A stretch of 5,984 bases of DNA from Chthoniobacter flavus (GTDB lineage: Bacteria > Verrucomicrobiota > Verrucomicrobiia > Chthoniobacterales > Terrimicrobiaceae), in the NCBI GenBank assembly GCA_945863785.1, contig CAMBAQ010000118.1, positions 1 through 5,984 of the forward strand, given 5' to 3'. Shown piece by piece: positions 1-4,442 of the stretch (positions are counted from its first letter, which is position 1; each line of letters starts with the position of its first letter). The translations under genes and the position numbers were made by a program. The notes beneath the pieces were generated by a model that was not told the DNA's origin, searched no databases, and worked only from the letters and a program-made list of their open reading frames with translations.

Positions 1-216
1 GTTGAGAACGGCTTTGTTCACACCCTTGCCGAGATATTTGGTCTTGTCGCCATCGCGAAGCTCGACGGCTTCATGCTCACCGGTGCTCGCTCCGCTTGGC
101 ACGGCCGCGCGGCCGATGGCGCCGCCTGCGAGCTCGACGTCCGCCTCGATGGTGGGATTTCCACGGGAATCAAGGATCTGGCGGGCGCGAATGGAAAGAA
201 TGGTCGTATCAGTCAT
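1..216 (-). CDS. eno: Enolase, N-terminal part (truncated by window edge)
   Basis: Enolase (2-phospho-D-glycerate hydro-lyase) interconverts 2-phosphoglycerate and phosphoenolpyruvate in glycolysis and gluconeogenesis, in the cytoplasm. The 72 visible residues start MTDTTILSIRARQILDSRGN and carry the family's N-terminal signature: A-R-Q-I-L-D-S-R-G-N-P-T (residues 11-22), then A-A-V-P-S-G-A-S-T-G-E-H-E-A-V-E-L-R-D (37-55), which includes the mobile Ser-Gly-Ala-Ser-Thr-Gly loop that closes over the substrate, then the Y-L-G-K-G-V motif (61-66). The ATG at 214-216 fits the usual enolase start. There is no clear Shine-Dalgarno before it. The remaining ~350 residues lie outside the window. This is the only core metabolic gene here and marks the edge of the accessory region. 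A weak promoter-like pair upstream (TTCGGA at 326-321, TAATAC at 303-298, 17 bp apart, minus strand) is possible but not convincing. Confidence 0.96.
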   Translation of the reverse strand, partial: MTDTTILSIRARQILDSRGNPTIEADVELAGGAIGRAAVPSGASTGEHEAVELRDGDKTKYLGKGVNKAVLN

Positions 217-441
217 AAAGTGGTGGATTTTGTTGTTTTTTGAAAAGTGAAGCCCTTGAGAAAGCAAGTCCCGGAGCGGCTTGCAAGAAGATTCGCTGTA
301 TTATTTAACGAACCTTCTGTTCCGAACTGAAACCCATCGACACAACGGGTAGTGCCGCCGCTGCCGTCGGAGCGCGATACTAGGGACGCCAGCGGCATTA
401 CCGCCCACCGTCCTGCTGTAGGACCCCCACTTCTTCTGCGA
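217..441. other. Intergenic spacer between antitoxin gene and eno
   Basis: I find no convincing gene in this spacer. A 61-codon minus-strand reading frame here has no recognisable family and ends inside the eno start, so I left it out. It contains one small perfect hairpin at 410-424 (GTCCT, loop GCTGT, AGGAC) just downstream of the BrnA-like antitoxin gene. No T-tract follows on either strand, so I do not call it a terminator. Any eno promoter would lie in this stretch. Confidence 0.5.
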
Positions 442-759
442 TCAACCCACTCGGGCCAAGTACAGTTTTAACTCCCCTTTGGCGACCATGTGAAGCACGC
501 TGGCGGCCAGCGTTTGGTAGGGCAGCCCCGCTTCCTCTGCCCGCGCTCGCAAACCTGCAATGGTCTCGTGCGTGGTGCGGATGTTGATGCGTGCCGGCCG
601 TGCCGGCTTCCGCACCACCTTCATCTTGCCCACAGCTGCGGGCTCCGGGATTCCTGCAGCTTTCTGCTGGCCCCGGTCCAGCGCGCGCGCGCCATCAAAA
701 TCCCACCCTTCTTCAGCGGGTTCCGCCGTGTAGCTCGGTTTTTTTCTTTTGGTTTTCAT
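442..759 (-). CDS. BrnA-like ribbon-helix-helix (CopG family) antitoxin
   Basis: Likely antitoxin partner of the BrnT toxin encoded just upstream. With the ATG at 759 it has 105 residues. The N-terminal half is basic and probably flexible. The C-terminal half is a ribbon-helix-helix DNA-binding domain: a beta strand ARINIRTT, a helix ETIAGLRARAEEAGL, then PYQTLAASVLHMVAKGEL. The P-Y-Q-T-L-x-A-S-V-L-H pattern is typical of CopG-type antitoxins paired with BrnT. In this family the antitoxin neutralises the toxin and represses the operon, probably by binding near the brnT start. A GTG 33 bases earlier (792) is in frame and would add 11 residues, but I prefer the ATG because the N-terminus MKTKRKKP resembles relatives. 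Overlap with brnT is 47 bp (713-759), which suggests translational coupling. A GGAGGA lies 16 bases before the ATG, too far to be an ideal ribosome site. Confidence 0.87.
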   Translation of the reverse strand: MKTKRKKPSYTAEPAEEGWDFDGARALDRGQQKAAGIPEPAAVGKMKVVRKPARPARINIRTTHETIAGLRARAEEAGLPYQTLAASVLHMVAKGELKLYLARVG

Positions 760-1012
760 AGGTTTTCTTTTGCTTCCTCCAATATCCGGCACCGATCACG
801 CGGATCGCATCGCCACGAATCGTGAACTTGACGGTCAAAATCCCATACCCATCTTGGCCGATGGCATAGAACCTCGACTCATTCGGACTATGTTTCAGTT
901 TTGGAACGATCAACCTGTCGGGATCTTCAAAAACCCGCAGGACTGTAGAAAAATCCACGCCATGCTTGGTCATGTTGGCCGATTCTTTGACCGAGTCGAA
1001 TTCGAACCGCAT
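713..1012 (-). CDS. brnT: BrnT family toxin (RelE-fold ribonuclease)
   Basis: BrnT toxins are small RelE-like ribonucleases that stop translation and are held inactive by BrnA. The 99-residue product starts MRFEFDSVKESANMTKHGVDF, matching the family opening F-E-W/F-D-x-x-K-x-x-x-N-x-x-K-H-G-V-x-F. The middle VFEDPDRLIV...HSPNESRFYAIGQDGYGILTV is equally typical. The last strand and helix read IRVIGAGYWRKQKKTYE, where many BrnT proteins have I-I-S-A-R. This may be a subfamily trait; the arginine commonly found there is absent, although others follow nearby. The family domain ends near Tyr-Glu, and the last 14 residues form a lysine-rich tail encoded in the overlap with the antitoxin gene. The start is fixed by an in-frame TAG (1018-1016) two codons upstream of the ATG. 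No Shine-Dalgarno precedes it, so it is either translated by coupling to the 45-codon ORF ending 3 bases upstream or made from a leaderless transcript. Confidence 0.94.
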   Translation of the reverse strand: MRFEFDSVKESANMTKHGVDFSTVLRVFEDPDRLIVPKLKHSPNESRFYAIGQDGYGILTVKFTIRGDAIRVIGAGYWRKQKKTYENQKKKTELHGGTR

Positions 1013-1015
1013 GAG

Positions 1016-1153
1016 CTAAATGTGTGCCGTATGGATGCACATGTCAAGGCTCCGGATGGTTTTCACCAATGGCACTGGCAGGCGCAGGGCAATGGTCTCT
1101 GTGGAAAATTCAGGTTCCTCATCGACACGCGTCGTGGCATTCACCTGCGACAT
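1016..1153 (-). CDS. Small ORF, possible N-terminal fragment of a ribbon-helix-helix protein
   Basis: A 45-codon ORF that begins with ATG at 1153 directly after an in-frame TAA, so this start is the first possible. A GGGGG tract lies 8 bases before the ATG and makes a strong Shine-Dalgarno. The peptide opens MSQVNATTRVDEEPEFS and continues TETIALRLPVPLVKTIRSL, which looks like the beta strand and first helix of a ribbon-helix-helix DNA-binding domain. It then stops after DMCIHTAHI with no second helix. The stop falls 3 bases before the brnT ATG. From LDMCIH onward the codons coincide with the putative brnT promoter/operator. I infer either a truncated antitoxin gene whose 3' half was replaced when the brnT module arrived, or a genuine leader peptide coupled to brnT. 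Function not known; I see no conserved partner for it. Confidence 0.42.
   Translation of the reverse strand: MSQVNATTRVDEEPEFSTETIALRLPVPLVKTIRSLDMCIHTAHI
1023..1047 (-). promoter_or_regulatory. Putative brnT promoter -35 box with operator-like inverted repeat
   Basis: On the minus strand a perfect TTGACA (1047-1042) runs straight into the inverted repeat TGTGC-N9-GCACA (1041-1023), which ends 10 bases before the brnT ATG. A -10 box at standard spacing would be CACATT or ACATTT (around 1024-1018), a poor match, and would place the start point almost on the ATG. BrnA-type antitoxins repress their own promoter, so the repeat could be the operator. This overlaps the end of the 45-codon ORF. No binding evidence is visible. 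Confidence 0.4.
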
Positions 1154-1237
1154 TTACACCGCCCCCTTCACAAAGCAATGGCGTGCATCGCAAAACGGTT
1201 GCATCAGCCCCCTCTCTCTTGCAACTCGGAAAAATTC

Positions 1238-1513
1238 TTATCCCAAAAAATCCACGAGTGACGGCGTCCTCCACGCGAGATAGTCTGGAAGGTTGAGGAG
1301 TTGATAATCGACTGGGTTGCCGAGGGTGGTTTTGACCTGCATTTTCTGGAGACTCTGGGGATTTCGATCTATGCGAACGGCGAGGGGCAGCGACTTGTCG
1401 TGCATGAATTGATGTAGGCTCTTCATGGCTCCGGCGGCACCGCTTTTGGTCTCCACCGGCACGATCCGGCCATGGCATTCCAGCACAAGGTCGATCTCGC
1501 CAGCGTGACCACC
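1238..1513 (-). pseudogene. Remnant of a DUF4143-domain ATPase (C-terminal end only)
   Basis: The reading frame from 1513 down to the TAA at 1240-1238 encodes GGHAGEIDLVLECHG, then RIVPVETKSGAAGAMKSL, and ends LLNLPDYLAWRTPSLVDFLG. This is the C-terminal DUF4143 domain found behind AAA ATPase domains, with the PD-(D/E)xK-like signature E-x-D (in GEIDLVL) and E-x-K (in VETKSG), followed by the LKSLHQFM helix and the strand ending in LLNLPxYL. Family members are about 380-420 residues, so some 300 residues with Walker A and B are missing. A TGA (1516-1514) stops the frame upstream, and nothing recognisable precedes it. A GTG at 1486 could start an 82-residue product but has no ribosome site. 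It is a different subfamily from the intact DUF4143 gene at 4443-5651, so it is not a recent duplicate of it. Confidence 0.78.
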
Positions 1514-1564
1514 TCATCGATGGCAAAACTATTTGCGCCCCGCGCGTCTCACTGCACGACTCGC

Positions 1565-1632
1565 TTGATTCATGAATATCGTAATTTCTACGATGTTTGT
1601 GTTGACTGCTTGAGGCTTCTGCACGCTATATT
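1565..1632 (+). promoter_or_regulatory. abiEi promoter region with palindromic operator candidates
   Basis: Two perfect palindromic elements stand back to back: ATTCATGAAT (1568-1577) and ATCGTA-ATTTC-TACGAT (1578-1594). One promoter reading is TTGATT (1565-1570), 18 bp, TACGAT (1589-1594), which places the -10 inside the second inverted repeat and leaves about 40 bases of leader. A second is TTGACT (1602-1607) with TATATT (1627-1632) at 19 bp, or GCTATA at 17 bp; this would start within a few bases of the abiEi ATG and give a nearly leaderless message. AbiEi antitoxins are known to repress their own operon through inverted repeats upstream of the gene, so the 6-5-6 repeat is the natural operator candidate. 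Confidence 0.5.
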
Positions 1633-1641
1633 CCTTTTCAT

Positions 1642-2241
1642 ATGGGACGGTCTATCCGGGAAAATCAGATGGCTCTTTTCGCGATTGCGGAAGGGCAAGG
1701 CGGCTTTTTTACGGCCAAGCAGGCGGAATCGGCGGGATTCGATCGGACCAACCACAGCTACCATGTTCGCACGGGCAAATGGACGCGCGAGCATCGCGGC
1801 ATCTACCGGATCACGCAGTATCCCGCGCCTCCGGAGGCTGACCTCATCCTTTGGTCCCTTTGGTCGAGGAACCTCGAGGATGTGCCGCAGGGCGTGTATT
1901 CGCATGCGACGGCGCTTCGGATTTACGACCTCTCCGACATCATGCCCGTGAAAATCCACCAGACCGTTCCGCAAAAGTTCCGGCGCGGCGCGGAAATCCC
2001 CAAGGCTCTTGTTCTGCACCGGGCGAACCTTTCGCCCGTCGACATCGAGGAGCGCGAGGGGTTCCGCGTCACCCGCCCGCTCCGAACGCTTCGGGATCTG
2101 ATCGCCGAGGGTGGGCTGTCCCGCGACCTGCTCAAGCAGGCTTTCGGCGAGGCGAGGGACCGGGGATTGATCACTGAGAAGGAGACGCGGTCGGCTGGCT
2201 TTCCGGCTTGGCTGTGGGGTGGGATGGATGGAAAAAAGTAA
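1642..2241 (+). CDS. abiEi: Type IV toxin-antitoxin system AbiEi family antitoxin
   Basis: AbiEi is the antitoxin and autorepressor of the AbiE abortive-infection system; it opposes the AbiEii toxin without forming a stable complex with it. The 199-residue product has an N-terminal winged-helix domain: ALFAIAEGQGGFFTAKQA (about 11-28), AGFDRTNHSYHVRTGKWTR (31-49) and EHRGIYRI (50-57). The second domain begins with the family motif GVYSHATALRIYDLSDIMP (about 85-103), then KIHQTVP and the RPLRTLRDLI stretch, and ends in a basic helix. An ATG at 1642 suits the family's usual opening; a second ATG at 1669 (Met10) would still keep the domain whole. No clear Shine-Dalgarno precedes 1642. The toxin gene follows 94 bp downstream on the same strand. 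Length is typical of the family. Confidence 0.92.
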   Translation: MGRSIRENQMALFAIAEGQGGFFTAKQAESAGFDRTNHSYHVRTGKWTREHRGIYRITQYPAPPEADLILWSLWSRNLEDVPQGVYSHATALRIYDLSDIMPVKIHQTVPQKFRRGAEIPKALVLHRANLSPVDIEEREGFRVTRPLRTLRDLIAEGGLSRDLLKQAFGEARDRGLITEKETRSAGFPAWLWGGMDGKK

Positions 2242-2249
2242 AGAACCCC

Positions 2250-2261
2250 GGGGCAAGCCCC
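2250..2261 (+). repeat. Hairpin after abiEi (GGGG-CAAG-CCCC)
   Basis: Short perfect hairpin GGGGCAAGCCCC nine bases after the abiEi stop codon, preceded by CCCC so that an alternative CCCCGGGG pairing is possible. There is no T-tract after it, so it is not a classical terminator. It shares the central CAAG loop with a second hairpin at 2301-2316, suggesting both are halves of a small palindromic intergenic element. Confidence 0.6.
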
Positions 2262-2300
2262 AAGGCATTTAAGAATATGAAGTCACCACACGATGAAAAG

Positions 2301-2316
2301 CCGAAGCAAGCTTCGG
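2301..2316 (+). repeat. Hairpin before abiEii (CCGAAG-CAAG-CTTCGG)
   Basis: Perfect 6-bp stem CCGAAG/CTTCGG with a CAAG tetraloop, 20 bases before the abiEii start. The right arm continues into GGGT-ATCAG-ACCC (2316-2328), an overlapping alternative hairpin that would sit against the toxin's ribosome-entry region. It resembles REP-type intergenic palindromes by eye. It could lower toxin expression relative to antitoxin or protect transcript ends. This is inference. Confidence 0.6.
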
Positions 2317-2335
2317 GGTATCAGACCCAAAGGGA

Positions 2336-3178
2336 ATGAACACGCCCTCCAGATACGGCACGGCATCCGCATTGCGCATCGCCTTGGAAGCGCGATTGAA
2401 ATCCCTCGCCCGTTCCGAGGGCATCGATCTCCAGCGCCTGCGACGGCAAGTGTCTTTTGACAGATTGCTTGCGCGGTTGTTTCACGGGCCGGAGGTGCCC
2501 TGGTTGCTCAAGGGAGGCTATGCGATGGAACTCCGCCTTCGCTCGGCCCGTGCCACGAAAGACATCGACCTCTCGGTGCCGGATGGGGGACAAGGTCCGG
2601 TAGAAATTTTGGAGAATCTTCAAGACCGGGCGGGAGCGGAGTTGGGGGATGGGTTTGTGTTTGTGGTCGGACTTCCCGCGAGGGAATTGGAGGGGGCTCC
2701 CGAGGGCGGTTTCCGCTTCCCAGTCACGGCCTCCCTGGGTGGCCGTATTTTCACGAAATTCCACCTCGATGTTGGAATCGGCGATTGCGTTGTCGAGCCG
2801 GCGGAAGTGGTCCCCGGGCGCGACTGGATGGATTTTGCGGGGATTCCAGCGGCCCGTTGCCTCGCCATCCCGAAGGAGCAACAATTCGCCGAAAAACTCC
2901 ACGCCTACACCCGCCGCCGCGAGAGGGAGAACAGCCGTGTGAAAAATCTGGTGGACATGGCCCTGCTCCTGAAAATGGGGCTTCCCGACGGGGCTAAGCT
3001 GAAGGAGGCGATCCACAGAACATTTGGTCGTCGCGGTGACGGTGATTTTCCGCTGGACCTCCCGGATCCGCCGGAATCGTGGAAACAACCTTACGCGCAA
3101 CTCGCTATGGAATGCGGCTTGGAATGGCCGATGGAAGAGAGCATTCGATCTGTCGCGACGCGTTTAGCAGAAATCTGA
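2336..3178 (+). CDS. abiEii: Type IV toxin AbiEii, nucleotidyltransferase
   Basis: AbiEii toxins are minimal nucleotidyltransferases that stop growth; AbiE acts against phage by abortive infection. The 280-residue product shows the family motifs in order. The first is LLKGGYAMELR (57-67), the Gly-Gly nucleotide-binding turn. The second is TKDIDLS (74-80), with the metal-binding Asp76 and Asp78. FHLDVGIGD (142-150) follows, then IPKEQQFAEKLHAYTRR (178-194) with Lys187, and RVKNLVDMALLL (201-212) with Asp207. Many relatives have R-x-K-D-L-x-D in the last motif; here Asn204 replaces the first Asp, a conservative change that leaves Asp207. All catalytic positions I can judge are present, so it should be active. 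The start is fixed by an in-frame TGA at 2294-2296, with no other start codon between. GGGA lies immediately against the ATG, too close for a good Shine-Dalgarno, so translation may be weak. Confidence 0.94.
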   Translation: MNTPSRYGTASALRIALEARLKSLARSEGIDLQRLRRQVSFDRLLARLFHGPEVPWLLKGGYAMELRLRSARATKDIDLSVPDGGQGPVEILENLQDRAGAELGDGFVFVVGLPARELEGAPEGGFRFPVTASLGGRIFTKFHLDVGIGDCVVEPAEVVPGRDWMDFAGIPAARCLAIPKEQQFAEKLHAYTRRRERENSRVKNLVDMALLLKMGLPDGAKLKEAIHRTFGRRGDGDFPLDLPDPPESWKQPYAQLAMECGLEWPMEESIRSVATRLAEI

Positions 3179-3522
3179 GTCGTCCAGCGCACCCAGCACC
3201 TCGTCGTTTTCATGTAGGGCGCCGCTCCGTCGACGCCGTTTCCTGAAAACCCCTCCGTGTCTTGGTGCGTTGCCTCCTTCGCTCCCGCTCATGTCGCCCT
3301 TCGGGCTGCCTTGCGGCAGGCTACCCAGCCAGCGCCCGCTGGCATGTGTTTGTGAGAGACCTCCCAAGCAATCAGCCAGATTGGCCCGAGTGCCTTCCCT
3401 AAAAATCCCCCCACACGCGAAAAGGACAGCTTCAACTCCGTCTAACGCGGATGGGTGGAATGAGAGAAATGAGTGCAATATGGTATTGAATTTTCGGATA
3501 ATTCGACGTTTTAAATAGTGAT
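3179..3522. other. Gene-free stretch with a cluster of three hairpins
   Basis: No convincing gene between abiEii and the DUF4160 gene. At 3296-3343 there are three near-adjacent perfect hairpins: GCCC-TTC-GGGC (3296-3306), CTGCC-TTGC-GGCAG (3306-3319) and GCCAGCG-CC-CGCTGGC (3328-3343). No T-tract follows, so they look like a palindromic repeat element rather than a terminator. A 139-codon minus-strand frame spans the area, but its translation is low-complexity, arginine/glycine-rich and follows the hairpins, so I treat it as spurious. The last ~40 bases are AT-rich and probably hold the promoter of the next gene pair. Confidence 0.55.
3486..3514 (+). promoter_or_regulatory. Possible promoter of the DUF4160/DUF2442 pair
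   Basis: TTGAAT (3486-3491) and TTTTAA (3509-3514) stand 17 bp apart in an AT-rich patch right before the DUF4160 ATG at 3523. The inverted repeat GAATT-N7-AATTC (3488-3504) lies inside the putative promoter and could be an operator. Both are short matches, so confidence is low. If right, the leader would be only a few bases long. Confidence 0.28.
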
Positions 3523-3785
3523 ATGCCGAAAATTTCTGAGTGGGGTTCGATCTCCATTTTATCAACACCCGGGGAGAGCACAATCCCCCTCACTTCCACG
3601 CAATGAGCGCTGAATGGGAGGCAAGCATTCGCATTTCGGACTTCGGGGTTATGGCGGGAAAACTCCCGCCCCGTCTGCTTGGAGATGTGGTCGAGTGGGC
3701 TGCCTTGCACCAAAATGAGCTGATCGAGCAATGGGAAAATATGAGAGCCGGCCGGGCACTTGGAAAAATCGGAGGATTGAAATGA
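3523..3785 (+). CDS. DUF4160 domain protein, apparent frameshift near the start
   Basis: DUF4160 proteins are ~80-90 residues, of unknown function, and usually sit next to DUF2442 genes. The conserved core is in the frame that starts at 3540: GFDLHFINTRGEHNPPHFHA, with the hallmark P-P-H-F-H, then EASIRISDFGVMAGKLPPRLLGDVVEWAALHQNELIEQWE. The expected N-terminus, MPKISEWG, is encoded from the ATG at 3523 but in another frame. One extra G in the GGGG run at 3542-3545 would join them as MPKISEW-G-FDLHF, the usual family opening. Hence a one-base deletion, a sequencing error in the G run, or a -1 ribosomal slip. Alternatively translation starts at GTG 3540 and gives an 81-residue product lacking about seven residues. 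Neither start has a good Shine-Dalgarno. The gene overlaps the DUF2442 start by 4 bp (ATGA). Confidence 0.85.
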
Positions 3786-4039
3786 GAGTTTTGACAGCTA
3801 CCGCGACCGGGAGCTCCCAATTACGCCTCCTTTTTTCAGATGGTTTTTGTGGAGAGATTGACTTGTCCCCATCATTTGAGCCGGTGGACCCGCTGCGTGA
3901 CGCAAAATTCTTCGCGCAGGTTTCGACAAATGGTCTAACGATCGAGTGGCCGGGTGGGATTGATTACTGTCCGGATACCCTCAGAGCATGGTGCGAAGCG
4001 GGACGCGTTCAGCCTGTGCATCAAGGCGTTTGCACTTGA
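3782..4039 (+). CDS. DUF2442 domain protein
   Basis: An 85-residue protein of the DUF2442 family, function unknown, often encoded directly after DUF4160 and sometimes considered a candidate toxin-antitoxin partner. Family landmarks: LRLLFSDGFCGEIDLSP (14-30), PLRDAKFFAQV (37-47) and TIEWPGGIDYCPDTLRAWCE (53-72), the common W-P-x-G-x-D-x-x-P-D-x-L ending. GGAGG at 3771-3775 with a 6-base spacer selects the ATG at 3782 over the longer reading from 3731; this ATG also overlaps the DUF4160 stop as ATGA, so the two are translationally coupled. Relatives usually end near Cys-Glu. The last 13 residues (AGRVQPVHQGVCT) run into non-coding palindromic DNA and may be read-through after the original stop was lost. 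No membrane segment or signal peptide. Confidence 0.91.
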   Translation: MRVLTATATGSSQLRLLFSDGFCGEIDLSPSFEPVDPLRDAKFFAQVSTNGLTIEWPGGIDYCPDTLRAWCEAGRVQPVHQGVCT

Positions 4040-4041
4040 TG
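4019..4041 (+). repeat. Inverted repeat across the DUF2442 stop codon
   Basis: Perfect 7-bp inverted repeat CATCAAG (4019-4025) / CTTGATG (4035-4041) with a 9-base loop, enclosing the end of the DUF2442 gene including its TGA. There is no T-run behind it, so a factor-independent terminator is unlikely. It may limit 3' decay or be the edge of the repeat-rich spacer that follows. Confidence 0.5.
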
Positions 4042-4134
4042 GGAGGGCCGTCCTTCCGCATGGCCACCTCATCGATGACCAGCCACGCCTTGCGCCTGCA
4101 CGGTCGACGCCTCCAGCTCGCAGAGCCTACGGGT

Positions 4135-4281
4135 CGGAAAGACGACCATGCTCCTCTCTTTTGCGCTACCGAGCGGTAGCGCGCGATCGTTCTCCTGGGT
4201 AGGGATGGCGCGCCGTCGCCGTCCGACTTGTGTGATTCAGACCAAGGGATTTTCTTTAACCACGAAGAGGACAAATTTTCA
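4135..4281 (+). repeat. Dispersed palindromic repeat, copy A
   Basis: About 147 bp that match copy B (5758-5927) over nearly the whole length in the same orientation. The shared parts are the left edge CGGA(A/G)AGACGACCATG, the CCTCTCTTT tract, the palindrome, CTCCTGGG...ATGGCGCG, CCGTCG(C/T)CGTCCGACTTGTGTG-like sequence, and the right edge ACAAATTTTCA. The central palindrome GCGCTACCG-AG-CGGTAGCGC (4163-4182) is perfect here. It carries no transposase and would be too small to move alone. It could be a MITE-like or REP-like element. Confidence 0.85.
4211..4232 (+). repeat. 22-bp direct repeat, first copy (inside copy A)
   Basis: The 22 bases beginning CGCCGTCGCC and ending ACTTGTG recur exactly at 4342-4363, 131 bp further on. 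A related version with one mismatch over 21 bases lies in copy B at 5858-5878. The core belongs to the dispersed repeat, so the second copy is probably a fragment of another repeat unit. Confidence 0.85.
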
Positions 4282-4341
4282 TGAATGGGGAGCGGCTTCG
4301 CCGGAGTTTCTCCTGATTGGTCTTATTCGTGGCCACTTCAT

Positions 4342-4363
4342 CGCCGTCGCCGTCCGACTTGTG
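4342..4363 (+). repeat. 22-bp direct repeat, second copy
   Basis: Exact second copy of the 22 bases at 4211-4232. The surrounding sequence does not continue the match to repeat copy A, so this is an isolated fragment. It is preceded by TGGCCACTTCATCG, which resembles TGGCCACCTCATCG at 4061-4074. Confidence 0.85.
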
Positions 4364-4442
4364 CTTCCTTCGCATTTTCCGCCTCCGTTCCCTTGGAGGG
4401 CGACGCTATACCCGTGCCCAAGCCTCAGGCGCAACCGCGCCA

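Larger units (their letters stand above)
4040..4442. other. Gene-free, repeat-rich spacer between convergent genes
   Basis: The plus-strand DUF2442 gene and the minus-strand ATPase gene converge on this 403-bp stretch, and no gene in it is convincing. It holds repeat copy A (4135-4281) and a 22-bp exact direct repeat (4211-4232 and 4342-4363). It also has a 7-bp inverted repeat, CCACGAA (4260-4266) and TTCGTGG (4326-4332). The minus-strand 97-codon frame over 3981-4274 translates the repeat and resembles the translation of copy B, so it reflects shared DNA and not a protein. No terminator with a T-run is visible for either gene. Confidence 0.6.

Noticed and set aside
410..424. Hairpin GTCCT-GCTGT-AGGAC as a terminator of the brnT operon
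   Set aside because: Only five base pairs and no T-tract in either direction.
713..759. Run of seven A in the brnT/antitoxin overlap as a programmed frameshift site
   Set aside because: Joining the two frames needs a +1 shift, the run does not form a canonical slippery heptamer in the brnT frame, and separate expression by overlap explains the layout.
1588..2268. 226-codon minus-strand frame opposite abiEi
   Set aside because: Mirror of a GC-rich gene with clear AbiEi motifs on the plus strand; its translation is proline/arginine-rich without motifs.
2321..3100. 259-codon minus-strand frame opposite abiEii
   Set aside because: Antisense shadow of a gene that has all nucleotidyltransferase motifs.
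3164..3583. 139-codon minus-strand frame opposite the hairpin cluster
   Set aside because: Low-complexity Arg/Gly/Ser translation, overlaps the ends of two real genes and matches no family I know.
3981..4274. 97-codon minus-strand frame over repeat copy A, with a Walker-B-like string LVIDEV
   Set aside because: The resemblance to the copy B translation comes from repeat DNA, and LVIDEV alone without a P-loop is not evidence of an ATPase.
4135..4363. Direct repeats as a CRISPR array
   Set aside because: Only two exact 22-bp copies with a 109-bp gap and no regular spacing or cas genes.
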